Origin: Hymenobacter cellulosilyticus
Lineage (GTDB): Bacteria > Bacteroidota > Bacteroidia > Cytophagales > Hymenobacteraceae
Length of the DNA stretch: 64,000 bases
Direction: 5' to 3'
NCBI RefSeq assembly: GCF_022919215.1
Contig: NZ_CP095046.1
Span: forward strand, 5,768,457-5,832,456
The translations under genes were made by a program, and so were the position numbers. Below, in pieces: positions 28,846-37,794 of the stretch. Position 1 is the first letter of the stretch. Each line of letters begins with the position of its first letter. The notes below the pieces were generated by a model. That model was not told where the DNA came from, did no database searches, and was given only the letters and a program-made list of their open reading frames with translations.

Positions 28846-29910
28846 TTACGGGCGTTGGGGCTGGGCGGTGTAGGCCTGCACTCGGGTAACTGCATTGCGG
28901 CGCAGGTTGAGGTAGAACAGGGCGTAGTCGGCAATGTGGAAAGAGTGGCGGAGCTGGGGCTGGCCGGGCAGCAGGAAGCGCGGGTAGCCGATGGGCTTGG
29001 GCACGTTGATCCAAAGCAGGCCGCGGTGCACCTGAGCACCTACTACGGCCGTATCAATCCGATTAAAGGCCAGCGGCACTCCTCCCCTATTCAACCGGGC
29101 CGGAACCACGGTAGTGTCAAGGGTCCAGGTGAGCGGATTCGTAGCCAAGCCGCCGGCAAAGGGCGGGTACTCATTGCCCGTCTCTACCGAGTTCCAGCCC
29201 ACGTAGCAGCCGGTTTGAGTAGAATCTTCGCAGGGGCGCATAGCCTGGTACTCATCGGTTTTTACCTTGAAGCCGATGAGGTAGGCCACTACGAGCTGTT
29301 TGCGCAGCTTGGCGTCGTTGTCGAAGAACTCGTGGAGCAGGCGGGTGGCGTGAAACGTGCCCTGGCTGTGGCCTGCTATAATGATGGGCCGGCCTTGGTT
29401 GTAGTGGGCCAGATAGTACTGGAAAGCGGCTTTTACATCGGAGTACGCCAGTTCGAGGGCATCCTTGCCATTGGTGGTCTTCTCGTCGAAGAACGAGTAA
29501 AGCGTGGCCTGGCGGTAGCGCGGAGCGTAGATACGGGCCGCCGCATTGTACACCGTGGCCTGCTTGCGAATTGTGCTGTTGTCAGTAAAGCGGTTCAAAC
29601 GCTCATCCGAAAGGTCAGCATTCCAGGACTCACTCCTGAGGAAGGTAGTGGGATGCACGTAGAACACGTCGGCCACGGCGTTTTTCTGGTTGTCGCGCAG
29701 CCCCGAGCCCAGCGGCACCACATCGGCCGAGTCGCGGCGGGTGGGCAGCGCGGCCCAGTTGTCGGGCTGGGCATAGTCGGGCATGGTGGCGGGCCGATAG
29801 GCGGTGAATTGCTTGCCGGGCTTAATTACCTTCAGGCAGGAGCTTAAGCTGCTCGTGGCCAGCAGCGCCACGCTCAGGCAAACCGACCGGAATAGAAGAG
29901 AAGTACGCAT
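28846..29910 (-). CDS. DUF3089 lipoprotein, putative alpha/beta hydrolase
   Basis: The 354-residue protein has a lipoprotein-type signal (VALLATSSLSSC, Cys near 25) and the DUF3089 pattern: DVFYVHPTTFL early on, YSDVKAAFQYYLAHYN and the nucleophile elbow IIAGHSQGTFH, whose serine would be catalytic. The C-terminal region HIADYALFYLNLRRN holds the expected histidine. The fold suggests an esterase or lipase anchored in the outer or inner membrane; the substrate is not known. It is followed directly by the 43-residue membrane protein. Confidence 0.88.
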   Translation of the reverse strand: MRTSLLFRSVCLSVALLATSSLSSCLKVIKPGKQFTAYRPATMPDYAQPDNWAALPTRRDSADVVPLGSGLRDNQKNAVADVFYVHPTTFLRSESWNADLSDERLNRFTDNSTIRKQATVYNAAARIYAPRYRQATLYSFFDEKTTNGKDALELAYSDVKAAFQYYLAHYNQGRPIIIAGHSQGTFHATRLLHEFFDNDAKLRKQLVVAYLIGFKVKTDEYQAMRPCEDSTQTGCYVGWNSVETGNEYPPFAGGLATNPLTWTLDTTVVPARLNRGGVPLAFNRIDTAVVGAQVHRGLLWINVPKPIGYPRFLLPGQPQLRHSFHIADYALFYLNLRRNAVTRVQAYTAQPQRP

Positions 29911-29932
29911 AGGAAACCAGGGCTGGAATACA

Positions 29933-29968
29933 AAAATAGCTCATGCACCGCGGTGCATGAGCTATTTT
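29933..29968. terminator. 36-base perfect palindrome, terminator
   Basis: AAAATAGCTCATGCACCG (29933-29950) is followed at once by its exact reverse complement. It lies 21 bases beyond the end of the leftward SHOCT gene, with T on either RNA strand. Confidence 0.85.
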
Positions 29969-29988
29969 CTTTGGTCATTCGGCCAAGC

Positions 29989-31215
29989 CTAGTCAGTGAA
30001 GGTGTTTTCCAGGAGGCGCTCCTGACGCAGGTACTTGATTTTGTAGTTCTTATCAAACCGGACCCGCACCTGGGCCCGGGTTTGCTGGTGCTTTTGCTGG
30101 GACTGGCGGAAGGCCTGACTTTTCTCCAGAAACGTAACCACGCGCGAACCATCATTGGCTACGTCGCTGATTTGCAGGCTACCGGGCTCAATTTCGGTGG
30201 AAGCCTCCAGGAACTCGGGAAAGTGGCTTTTGGTCAGCTCCTCGTTGATGGCGGCCGGCGTCGTATTCTGTAGGGTGTAGAAGCGCTCCACGGACGGGGA
30301 AAAGTACTGGCTGGCGCTGAAGGGCGCAGCTTTCATGTCTTCGTAGTAGGCCGAAAGCGTGCTCTCGATGCGGCTACGCACGGCGCTTTCGTCGACGGGC
30401 GGCGCGGCGGGCGTTGCCTCAGCGGCTGGAGCCGCCGTCGTAGTGGCGGTATCCTCAGCCGGAGCAGCAGTAGGCGGCACTACGGGGGCCACGCGCACGG
30501 TTTCGGGAGCGGCAGCGGGCGGCAGGTCAATCTGCTCGGCCTGGGGGCCTACTTCCGGCGTGGTGCTTAGGCTGTCCTGCTCGGTGCGGCTCTTGCTGCT
30601 TAGGTGCTCCGACTCGCGGTTGCCAAGCGTGAGGTAGGCAATCAAAGCCAGCAAAGCCAGAATGCCACCCACGATGAGCACGGTAGAAAGCGGGTTGCGG
30701 GCCGGGGCCACGTAAGGCGTTTCGTCGGGTTCGTCGGGCAGTTCGTTGGCCTCGAAGCTTTCAGTTGGTACGTTGGTATAAATCGGCTCGGCAGGCCGCT
30801 CCCGGGTGTAGCTATAGGTTTCCGTCGGGCTGCTAGGGTTTACGGGCACTACCGGCGGGGCCGTGGGTGTAACGGGCGGCAACGACGAAATTGGCGGCGT
30901 AACGGGCCGCTCGGGCTCCGACACCAGCGGCGCCATTACTACCGGGGGCGGTGTGGGCGTGTCGGTGAAGCCTCCGCCCGAGGGCGGAGTAACAGCACTC
31001 GGCGGCACCAGTGGCGGAACTGGTACCGGGCTGGCGGGCGTGATGGGCGCTACCGGTGGCACCGGGGAAGCTGGGGCGGGAGGCGTAGCCGCGTTTTGCT
31101 CACTGAACAGCAACTTGCGCTTCAGCGTGTCAAACTCGGCGGGCGTGATGGTGCCCGCGTCCAGCCATTCCTTGAGCTGGCGCAGGGTATCGAGAGGGGA
31201 CGGGTCTTTTTCCAT
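29989..31215 (-). CDS. SHOCT-domain membrane protein with long proline-rich linker
   Basis: The 408-residue protein begins with a SHOCT-like domain (LDTLRQLKEWLDAGTITPAEF then DTLKRKLL). About 130 residues of proline-rich linker follow, then one transmembrane helix (STVLIVGGILALLALIAYLTL) near residue 185, a second Pro/Ala-rich stretch and a C-terminal globular domain of about 120 residues (SRIESTLSAYYEDM to the end) that resembles NTF2-like or DUF4440-like folds. The role is unknown. It lies 33 bases after the coiled-coil secreted protein gene and may share its transcript. Confidence 0.75.
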   Translation of the reverse strand: MEKDPSPLDTLRQLKEWLDAGTITPAEFDTLKRKLLFSEQNAATPPAPASPVPPVAPITPASPVPVPPLVPPSAVTPPSGGGFTDTPTPPPVVMAPLVSEPERPVTPPISSLPPVTPTAPPVVPVNPSSPTETYSYTRERPAEPIYTNVPTESFEANELPDEPDETPYVAPARNPLSTVLIVGGILALLALIAYLTLGNRESEHLSSKSRTEQDSLSTTPEVGPQAEQIDLPPAAAPETVRVAPVVPPTAAPAEDTATTTAAPAAEATPAAPPVDESAVRSRIESTLSAYYEDMKAAPFSASQYFSPSVERFYTLQNTTPAAINEELTKSHFPEFLEASTEIEPGSLQISDVANDGSRVVTFLEKSQAFRQSQQKHQQTRAQVRVRFDKNYKIKYLRQERLLENTFTD

Positions 31216-31248
31216 ACTAGGCAGCGGTTGGGGCTAAAGAGCCGTGGG

Positions 31249-31977
31249 TTATTTACGGTCCAAAGCCGACAAACGGTCACGCCGCTTTTGCAGCTGAATT
31301 TTGCGCAGCTCCATTTGCTGGCCGGTGGTGACGAGCTTCACCGAGTCTTCGCGGGCCTTGAGGGCGTTGCTGGCGTTGGTTTGCTTCAGGGCCTCAATGC
31401 GGGCCAGGTTGCTGGTCGTGTTGGCCTCCAGGGTCGTAATTTCCTTCTGCAGCCGCTCCTTTTCCTTTTCCGACTCCTTAAGCTGCTTTTCGGCCTCGGC
31501 TATCTGCTCCTTATAGGCCTTCTGGCGGGCCGCAGTGGCAAAGCTCTGGGCCATGCTGCGCAGGGCGGCAAACTCGGTCGAAGTCTTGTCGGGGTCCAGG
31601 AAGGTATCGGGGCCGAAGCCGGCGAAGATGGACAGCTCCGAAGTCGTATCCGAGGGCGAGGTAATCATGGAGTAGAAGTCAATGAGCTTGCCCGATACGC
31701 TGGAAGCCGGGGTTTGCTTAGCCATCAGCACGTCTTTTTTGCCGACGCCGAACACGCCGTCGCCTTTAAGACGGATGTTATAGGTATCCTTAATCCAAGA
31801 CTGCCAGAAGTCGCGCGTCCAGGCGGCGGTGCCTTCCACCTGCACCTTTACGGCGGCACGCTCTTTTTTCTCGAAGTTGACGCTGCTCGTGCGGGCCTCG
31901 TAGAGCTGGGCACTGGCCCGCGGAGCTGCCAGGCCGACCACGCCGGCCAGCAGAATCGTTGCGAAGAAGAATTTCAT
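31249..31977 (-). CDS. Secreted coiled-coil protein, unknown
   Basis: The 242-residue protein has a signal peptide (MKFFFATILLAGVVGLAAPR, cleaved near ASAQ). The first half is globular; from about residue 150 it is a long charged coiled coil (EQIAEAEKQLKESEKEKERL and beyond). I do not know the family. It is upstream of the SHOCT membrane protein on the same strand, so the two may act together at the envelope. Confidence 0.75.
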   Translation of the reverse strand: MKFFFATILLAGVVGLAAPRASAQLYEARTSSVNFEKKERAAVKVQVEGTAAWTRDFWQSWIKDTYNIRLKGDGVFGVGKKDVLMAKQTPASSVSGKLIDFYSMITSPSDTTSELSIFAGFGPDTFLDPDKTSTEFAALRSMAQSFATAARQKAYKEQIAEAEKQLKESEKEKERLQKEITTLEANTTSNLARIEALKQTNASNALKAREDSVKLVTTGQQMELRKIQLQKRRDRLSALDRK

Positions 31978-32020
31978 AGGACAGTAAAATCAGGCAAAAA
32001 GGTGACGGCTGAGCCGCCGA

Positions 32021-32269
32021 CTAGTAAATATCGTGCCGTTCGAAGGCGGCCTGCAAATCCTGGCGCATTTGGGTGAAACGCAGCACGGCAGCGGCAATGA
32101 ACTCCTCGTCGAGCAGCTCGCGCACGTCGGCCTCGCTGGTCACATCCATTTCACTGACTTTGTAGGTTTGCTCGAAGGGGCCTTTTTCGAGTTTGATAAG
32201 GTACTTCCCGTTCCAGGAAAAGAGCGTGATTTTGGCTTCCGGATGCGGAATATCGGCGAGCTGGCGCAT
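32021..32269 (-). CDS. Small conserved hypothetical protein
   Basis: This protein of 82 residues begins MRQLADIPHPEAKITLFSWN, then GKYLIKLEKGPFEQTYKV. From memory, similar short proteins are common next to unrelated genes in Cytophagales, but none has an assigned function. I choose ATG 32269 because sequence further upstream in the frame does not look like protein. It lies 43 bases before the coiled-coil gene on the same strand. Confidence 0.7.
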   Translation of the reverse strand: MRQLADIPHPEAKITLFSWNGKYLIKLEKGPFEQTYKVSEMDVTSEADVRELLDEEFIAAAVLRFTQMRQDLQAAFERHDIY

Positions 32270-32415
32270 AGCAGCAGGAGTTGGCACTGAGTTGAGTGGG
32301 CGAAGATAGGCAGCTAGGCGCAACTCCCTGCCCGCAAGCTCGACATAACACCCTTGGGAGGCCCGCGTACAAAAACCCATACTGGTTATTGTCTCACCTA
32401 ACCCGCACTTGCATC

Positions 32416-32604
32416 ATGCCACAAGGAGATAAATCGGCCTATACCGACAAGCAAAAGCGGCAGGCCGAACACATTGAGGAAGGCTACGAAAAGCGCGGCT
32501 TGTCGGAAGACGAGGCCGAGCGCCGGGCCTGGGCCACCGTCAACAAGCAGGACGGCGGCGGTAAAAAGAGCGGTTCCGGCCGCAAGAAAGCCGACGATAA
32601 ATAA
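32416..32604 (+). CDS. Small charged protein often named plasmid stabilization protein
   Basis: The 62-residue protein (DKQKRQAEHIEEGYEKRG then DEAERRAWATVNKQ and a basic Gly/Ser/Lys tail) belongs to a widespread small family usually annotated as plasmid stabilization protein. That name is historical and no plasmid link is seen here. It may bind nucleic acid through its basic tail. ATG 32416 is clear. It is divergent from the small hypothetical gene and ends at a strong terminator. Confidence 0.82.
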   Translation: MPQGDKSAYTDKQKRQAEHIEEGYEKRGLSEDEAERRAWATVNKQDGGGKKSGSGRKKADDK

Positions 32605-32619
32605 AGCCCTTGGCTTTGA

Positions 32620-32675
32620 CTTCTAAAACCGAAAGGGCCGCTCCAGTATTGGGACGGCCCTTTCGGTTTTAGAAG
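32620..32675. terminator. Bidirectional terminator with 20-base arms
   Basis: The arms 32620-32639 and 32656-32675 (CTTCTAAAACCGAAAGGGCC and its complement) are perfect. It separates the convergent genes ending at 32604 and 32706. Confidence 0.93.
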
Positions 32676-32705
32676 TCGCACCTTCGAGGCGCGGCCTTGC
32701 GGCCT

Positions 32706-33734
32706 TTAGCTGACCGTGTGCAGAATGGCGTAGAGCGAAGTCACGGAAATCACCACCCACAGCAGCAAGGCCTGAACGAAGGGACGCACGCCCACCGAGC
32801 GCAGCACCTGAGCCGAGAGGCCGGCCCCAATCAGAAACAACGTTAGGGTAAGGCCGATTTTGGCCAGCTTCACAGCCACCGGCGCCAGGGGCTGGAGGGC
32901 GGGCACGTAGGTATTGAGCAGCATGGCCCCGATAAAGCCCAGAATAAAATAGGGCAGCTTGACTTTGGCCCCCGGGGTTTTGAAGAGAAACGCCGTGCCC
33001 AGGGCCACCGGGATAATCCATAGGGCCCGGGCCAGCTTTACGGTGGTGGCAATCTGCAGGGCCTGGTCGCCGTAGTGGCTGGCCGCGCCCACCACCGAGC
33101 TGGTATCGTGGATGGCAATGGCGCACCAGAGGCCAAACTGGTTCTGGCTCATGTGCAGTTCGTGACCCAGCATTGGAAACACGAACAAAGCAATGGAATT
33201 CAAGATGAACACCGCCCCGAGGGCCACTGACATTTGCGACTCATCGGCCCGCAGCACCGGGCCCACGGCCGCAATAGCGCTGCCACCACAAATAGCGGTG
33301 CCGCTGGCAATAAGGTGGGTGGTTTTGGGATTGAGCTTCAGCCAGCGGCCCACAAAGTAGCCCAGTACCAGCGTGGTGCTAATAGAGGCCACCGTGAAAA
33401 GCAGCCCTTCCCGCCCGGCCTGTACTGCGGCCTGTGCATTCATGCCAAAGCCCAGGCCAATAACCGACCACTGCAGCAGCTTGCTGGTAACCCGGCGGCT
33501 CAAGCTCAGAAACGGGTTGCCCACAACTAGGGCTACGACCAGCCCCAGCAGCAGCGCCAGCGGCGGGGACCCCAGCGGCGACACGCACACAAGTACGGCC
33601 AAACTAAAAATCAGCTGCTGGGGAGTAACGCTAAGGCCGAAGACCGGCAGAGGATGAACCAGGAAAGCCGCAAATGCGCTGCGGGCTTCCGCGGGGTGCG
33701 GCAATACGGGTGGGGCGGGGTGGGACGCTTTCAT
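32706..33734 (-). CDS. YeiH/UPF0324 family putative sulfate exporter
   Basis: The 342-residue protein has about ten membrane helices and YeiH family marks: LLQWSVIGLGFGMN, IASGTAICGGSAIAAVGPV and AIHDTSSVVGAA. The family is annotated as putative sulfate exporters on limited evidence. It is preceded on the same strand by a LysR regulator, as yeiE lies next to yeiH in enterobacteria, and an operator-like palindrome sits between them. Confidence 0.9.
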   Translation of the reverse strand: MKASHPAPPVLPHPAEARSAFAAFLVHPLPVFGLSVTPQQLIFSLAVLVCVSPLGSPPLALLLGLVVALVVGNPFLSLSRRVTSKLLQWSVIGLGFGMNAQAAVQAGREGLLFTVASISTTLVLGYFVGRWLKLNPKTTHLIASGTAICGGSAIAAVGPVLRADESQMSVALGAVFILNSIALFVFPMLGHELHMSQNQFGLWCAIAIHDTSSVVGAASHYGDQALQIATTVKLARALWIIPVALGTAFLFKTPGAKVKLPYFILGFIGAMLLNTYVPALQPLAPVAVKLAKIGLTLTLFLIGAGLSAQVLRSVGVRPFVQALLLWVVISVTSLYAILHTVS

Positions 33735-33787
33735 GGGTGGGGCAGCAGCAATAACTACCCCAAAACTACGCCCGCCCCTACCCTTTC

Positions 33788-33807
33788 GATAATCAAAAAT
33801 GATTATC
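33788..33807. promoter_or_regulatory. LysR-type operator candidate
   Basis: GATAATC (33788-33794), six A/T bases, then GATTATC (33801-33807) form a 7-base-arm palindrome in the 83-base gap between the LysR gene and yeiH, 54 bases before the yeiH start. Its size and T-to-A symmetry suit a LysR site. Confidence 0.55.
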
Positions 33808-33817
33808 AGTAATTACC

Positions 33818-34729
33818 TCAGGTTATAGTATCCTTGCTGAATTCTTGTTGCGCGTACAGCAGAAACCGCCGGGCGGGCACCGCCAAGGGTTGGCCCTGCA
33901 GCCACACGGCCTCAAACTGCCGGGGCAATTGCAGATCCTGCACCGGCACAATTTCTAGTCGTCCGGCTTCCAGTTCCTTATGCAGCGCCCGTTTCGAGAC
34001 GAACCCCAGACAGTTGGGCGCCGCCTCCAGATACGACTTAATGGCTTCGGTATTATCCAGGTATAAGGCTACCCGCAGATCGGAAAGCTTGGTTTTGTGG
34101 GCTTTCAGGGCAAACTCCAGCACTTCCAGCGTGCCCGAGCCCCGCTCCCGCAGCACCAGCGGGTGCTCCAGGGTCTTGCGCAACGACAGGGGCTCGGCCG
34201 GTACTCCCGCCGCGGTGGCTCGGCGTACGGCTACTAGCTCATCGTCGAGCAGGTGCTCGTAGTGCAGGTCCCGGTTTTTCACCTGGCCTTCCACAAAGCC
34301 CAGGTCGATGTGGCCGTGGAGCAGGGCTTCGGCAATCTGCTCGGAGTTGCCGTTGTGCAGAATCAGCTCGACGTGGGGGTAGCGGGCCTGAAAGCCGGGC
34401 AGCAGCGGGGGCAGCACGTACTGGGCCAGCGTGGTGCTGGCTCCCAGGCGCAGGCGGCCCGCTGCTTCGGCGTGCAGGCCGTGGAGCTGGTCGGTGAGCT
34501 GCTGGTGCAGGGTTTCTACGGCGTCGGCGTGGCTGAGCAGCAGGCGGCCGGCTTCGGTGAGGCTCACGCGGTTGCCGCGCCGCTCAAACAGGCGTTGCCC
34601 GTAGCTGCGCTCCAGCTCCCGGATATGCTTGGTAATGGCTGGCTGGGTAATAAAGAGTTCCTGGGCGGCCTTGGTGAAGCTCAGGTGCCGGGCCACCGAC
34701 TGAAAAACGCGAAGACGAAAATCGGGCAT
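33818..34729 (-). CDS. LysR family transcriptional regulator
   Basis: The 303-residue protein has the LysR helix-turn-helix at the N-terminus (LSFTKAAQELFITQPAITKH, then IRELE) and a substrate-binding domain starting near residue 90 (GRLRLGASTTLAQYVLPPLL). It resembles the CysB/YeiE group by context. It probably controls the yeiH gene downstream through the palindrome at 33788-33807, responding to an unknown small molecule. Confidence 0.93.
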   Translation of the reverse strand: MPDFRLRVFQSVARHLSFTKAAQELFITQPAITKHIRELERSYGQRLFERRGNRVSLTEAGRLLLSHADAVETLHQQLTDQLHGLHAEAAGRLRLGASTTLAQYVLPPLLPGFQARYPHVELILHNGNSEQIAEALLHGHIDLGFVEGQVKNRDLHYEHLLDDELVAVRRATAAGVPAEPLSLRKTLEHPLVLRERGSGTLEVLEFALKAHKTKLSDLRVALYLDNTEAIKSYLEAAPNCLGFVSKRALHKELEAGRLEIVPVQDLQLPRQFEAVWLQGQPLAVPARRFLLYAQQEFSKDTIT

Positions 34730-34787
34730 GGGCGCAAGGTAGTACGCCGGGCGGTTTCCGGGGTGCCGGGCGGGCTATGGTTCCGGG

Positions 34788-35561
34788 CTACTTGCGGGCT
34801 ACCAGCTTCACAAGGCGCACTTCACGCTTGCCAAAGTCGGCCGTGCCCAGGGGTTCCTCGTAGCGCACGATTTTCAGGCCAGCAGCGCTGTAAAGCGTTT
34901 TGAGCTCATTGGTGCTGTACACCACGCCGTCCCCGATTTTCATCGTCTGCGTGGCATCCTTGTGGAAGCCTTCCAGCACCACCAGGCCCCCGGGCTTCAG
35001 AGCCTGCATTACTTTTGGCGCGTATTCGCGGCCCCCGGCGTAGGACAGCACAATCAGGTCCCACTTGTTGGTGCCCCAGTCGAAGCGGTCCGCATCCTGC
35101 TGCACAGTGGTGATTTTGACCTTCATTGCCCGGGCTTTTTTCTGGGCGTAGGCCAGGGCCTCATCGGCAATATCGACGCCCGTTACCTGCCAGCCCAGCT
35201 GAGCCAGATACAAGGCGTTACGGCCCTCACCCATGCCCACGTCCAGCGCCGTGCCCACCGGATGATTTTTCACGGATTCCACCAGTAGCGTATTGGGGGC
35301 CTCGTTCAGCACTCGAACCCGGGCCGCCGAATCGGTTAGCACATAATTCCAGCGCCGCCGCTCGTAGTCGGCGGTCTGCCGCTGGTATTCTTCTTTCTGG
35401 GCCGCCGTAGCATTGGCCGGCAGCGTCGGGGGTGGCGGCAGCTTGGGCAAGGCCTTCGACGTGGCAGGCGCAGTAGCCGGCGCTGCCGTCTGGGACCAGC
35501 TGTAGCTGCCACTTAGCAGGAACAGCGCCAGCAGCATTGCTTTTGGGTGGCAGGTTTTCAT
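34788..35561 (-). CDS. SAM-dependent methyltransferase with an apparent export signal
   Basis: The 257-residue protein carries a class I methyltransferase domain: motif I is TALDVGMGEGRNALYLAQ, followed by VTGVDIADEALAYAQ and DLIVLSYAGGRE. Before it lies a typical signal peptide (AMLLALFLLSGSYSWSQ) and a Pro/Ala-rich spacer. Export is odd because S-adenosylmethionine is cytoplasmic, so the protein may use another ligand or stay anchored facing inward. The start at ATG 35561 gives the signal; a start after it would leave no good family beginning. It is divergent from the S9 peptidase gene. Confidence 0.82.
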   Translation of the reverse strand: MKTCHPKAMLLALFLLSGSYSWSQTAAPATAPATSKALPKLPPPPTLPANATAAQKEEYQRQTADYERRRWNYVLTDSAARVRVLNEAPNTLLVESVKNHPVGTALDVGMGEGRNALYLAQLGWQVTGVDIADEALAYAQKKARAMKVKITTVQQDADRFDWGTNKWDLIVLSYAGGREYAPKVMQALKPGGLVVLEGFHKDATQTMKIGDGVVYSTNELKTLYSAAGLKIVRYEEPLGTADFGKREVRLVKLVARK

Positions 35562-35573
35562 AGGGCAGAAGGA

Positions 35574-35625
35574 ATTGAAAGAGCGGCACCGACTAAATGT
35601 AGAAGCTATTTATTTCTCTTTCAAT
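35574..35625. promoter_or_regulatory. Inverted repeat in the divergent promoter region
   Basis: ATTGAAAGAG (35574-35583) and CTCTTTCAAT (35616-35625) are perfect 10-base arms 32 bases apart, between the divergent methyltransferase and S9 peptidase genes. It could be a regulator site or a leader hairpin; nothing else supports either. Confidence 0.35.
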
Positions 35626-35715
35626 CACATGATAGAGTGAGGCCGGGTAGATTACAGCGGCAGTAGAGCGAGTTTTTCTACCTTTCCTGAGCAATTCCCT
35701 TTTCCACCTTTCCCA

Positions 35716-37773
35716 ATGAGAAAACCATTCCTTGCCGCGCTGGCCCTCCTTCCCCTGGCGGCCGCGGCCCAACAATCGGTGCTGACGCCGGAGAAGCTCT
35801 GGCAGCTGGGCCGCCTGGGCGAAATGCAGGTGTCGCCGGACCAGAAAACGGTGGCCTTCACAGTGACGCGCTACAGCCTGGGCGACAACAAAGGCAGCGC
35901 CGACATTTACCTGGTGCCCGTGGCCGGCGGCGCGGTAAAGCAGCTGACCAACACCCCCGCCGTTTCCGAAAATACCCTCAACTGGCGCCCCGACGGCAAG
36001 TTGACCTTCCTCTCAAGCGAAGGCGGCACCGACCAGCTCTACGTCATCAGCGCCGATGGCTCGGGCAAGCAGCAGCTCAGCCAATTTCCGGAAGAAGGCC
36101 TGAGTAATCTGAAGTATGCGCCCAAGGGTAATTTTATTCTCTACACCCAGGACGTGAAAACGGGCAAGGAGGTAAAGGACTGGTACGCCGACCTGCCCAA
36201 GGCCGACGCCCGCATCATCGACGATTTGAACTACCGCCACTGGAACGTGTGGGACGATTACAAAGTCTCCCACGTGTTTTTCCAGCCCGTGGGCTCGGAT
36301 GGTAAGCCCACCGGCTACGGCAAGGATGCCATGGCCGGCGAGAAGTTTGACGCGCCCCTGCAGCCCTTGGCCGGCTCTGAGCAGCTGGCCTTTTCGCCCG
36401 ACGGCTACTCAGTGGCTTATACCTCGCGCAAGCTCACGGGCAAGGCCGAAGCCGAAAGCACCAACTCCGACATCTACCTCTACAGCATCCGGGAAGGCAA
36501 AACCGAAAACCTGAGCCTGGGCCTGGAAGGCTACGACACGGAGCCCGTATTTTCGCCCGACGGCTCGAAGGTGGCCTGGCTAAGCATGGCCACCCCGGGC
36601 TTTGAGTCGGACCGCAACGGCATCGTGGTGTACGACTTCAAAACCAAGCAGCGCACGGATATTACCAAGGGTTCGGAGCAGGCCGCGGCTAACATCCGCT
36701 GGAGCACCGACGGCAAAACCATCTACTTCGCCAGCGTTATTCAGGGCACCGACCAGATTTTCTCGGTTCCCAGCAAGGGCGGCAAGGTGAAGCAGCTCAC
36801 CAAGGGTGCCCAGAACTACAACTCGTTTGAGCTGGCCGGCAAAGACCAGGCAATTGCCAACAAAACTACCATCAGCAGCCCCGCCGACCTGGTGCGCGTG
36901 GATCTGAAAACCGGCAAGGAAACTCCGCTGACCACCATTAACAAGGACGAGCTGAGTGGCCTGAAGATGGGCAAGGTGGAAAGCCGGCAGGTAACCACCA
37001 CCGACGGCAAGCAGATGCTGGTCTACGTCATCTACCCGCCCGACTTCGACGCGAGCAAGAAATACCCGACCCTGCTGTATTGCCAGGGCGGCCCTCAGAG
37101 TCCGGTTACCCAGAGCTTTTCGTACCGCTGGAACTTCCAGCTGATGGCCGCCAACGGCTACATCGTAGTGGCGCCCAACCGCCGCGGCCTGCCGGGCTTC
37201 GGTACCGAATGGAACAACAGCATCAGCGGCGACTGGGGCGGGCAGCCCATCCGGGACTACCTCTCCGCCATTGACGACGTAAGCAAGGAAAGCTACGTGG
37301 ACAAGGACCGGCGCGGCTGCGTAGGGGCTTCCTACGGCGGCTATTCGGTGTACTACCTGGCAGGCCACCACCAGGGCCGCTTCAAGACCTTTATTGCCCA
37401 CGCCGGCCTGTTTAATCTGACCAGCTGGTACCCCAGCACCGAGGAAATGTTCTTTGCCAAGCACGACATTGGGGCCGCGCCCTGGGAAATGCCCCAGCAC
37501 AAGAGCTACACCGGGTTTAACCCCCAGCAGTTTGTGGGCCAGTGGGACACCCCGATTCTGGTGATTCACGGCGGCAAGGACTTCCGGGTGCCCGAGGGCC
37601 AAGGCATGGAAGCTTTTGGCTCGGCCCAGCTGCGCGGCATTCCCAGCCGCTTCCTATACTTCCCCAACGAAGGCCACTGGATTCAGAAGCCCCAGAACGC
37701 GGTGCTTTGGAACCGGGTGTTCTTCGAGTGGCTGGGCCGCACGCTCAAGCCCGAAGCCCAGGCGGCGAAGTAG
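35716..37773 (+). CDS. S9 family peptidase (DPP5-like)
   Basis: The 685-residue enzyme has a signal peptide (MRKPFLAALALLPLAAAAQQ), a beta-propeller built of WD-like SPDGSKVAWLS and WSTDGKTIYFAS repeats, and a C-terminal prolyl-oligopeptidase domain. The triad is Ser539 (GASYGG), Asp622 (HGGKDFRVP) and His654 (NEGHW). It resembles dipeptidyl-peptidase 5 of Porphyromonas, which frees dipeptides in the periplasm; that specificity is inferred. It is a single-gene unit with a strong terminator. Confidence 0.92.
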   Translation: MRKPFLAALALLPLAAAAQQSVLTPEKLWQLGRLGEMQVSPDQKTVAFTVTRYSLGDNKGSADIYLVPVAGGAVKQLTNTPAVSENTLNWRPDGKLTFLSSEGGTDQLYVISADGSGKQQLSQFPEEGLSNLKYAPKGNFILYTQDVKTGKEVKDWYADLPKADARIIDDLNYRHWNVWDDYKVSHVFFQPVGSDGKPTGYGKDAMAGEKFDAPLQPLAGSEQLAFSPDGYSVAYTSRKLTGKAEAESTNSDIYLYSIREGKTENLSLGLEGYDTEPVFSPDGSKVAWLSMATPGFESDRNGIVVYDFKTKQRTDITKGSEQAAANIRWSTDGKTIYFASVIQGTDQIFSVPSKGGKVKQLTKGAQNYNSFELAGKDQAIANKTTISSPADLVRVDLKTGKETPLTTINKDELSGLKMGKVESRQVTTTDGKQMLVYVIYPPDFDASKKYPTLLYCQGGPQSPVTQSFSYRWNFQLMAANGYIVVAPNRRGLPGFGTEWNNSISGDWGGQPIRDYLSAIDDVSKESYVDKDRRGCVGASYGGYSVYYLAGHHQGRFKTFIAHAGLFNLTSWYPSTEEMFFAKHDIGAAPWEMPQHKSYTGFNPQQFVGQWDTPILVIHGGKDFRVPEGQGMEAFGSAQLRGIPSRFLYFPNEGHWIQKPQNAVLWNRVFFEWLGRTLKPEAQAAK

Positions 37774-37794
37774 CCTGACCGAACCACTCACCCG

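Noticed and set aside
30604..32076. A 490-codon rightward open frame opposite the SHOCT and coiled-coil genes
   Set aside because: Antisense shadow; the leftward frames have a signal peptide, a membrane helix and domains.
32416..32604. Evidence of a plasmid or integrated element from the plasmid stabilization name
   Set aside because: The family name is historical; flanking genes are ordinary chromosomal genes and no integrase, attachment repeat or replication gene is seen.
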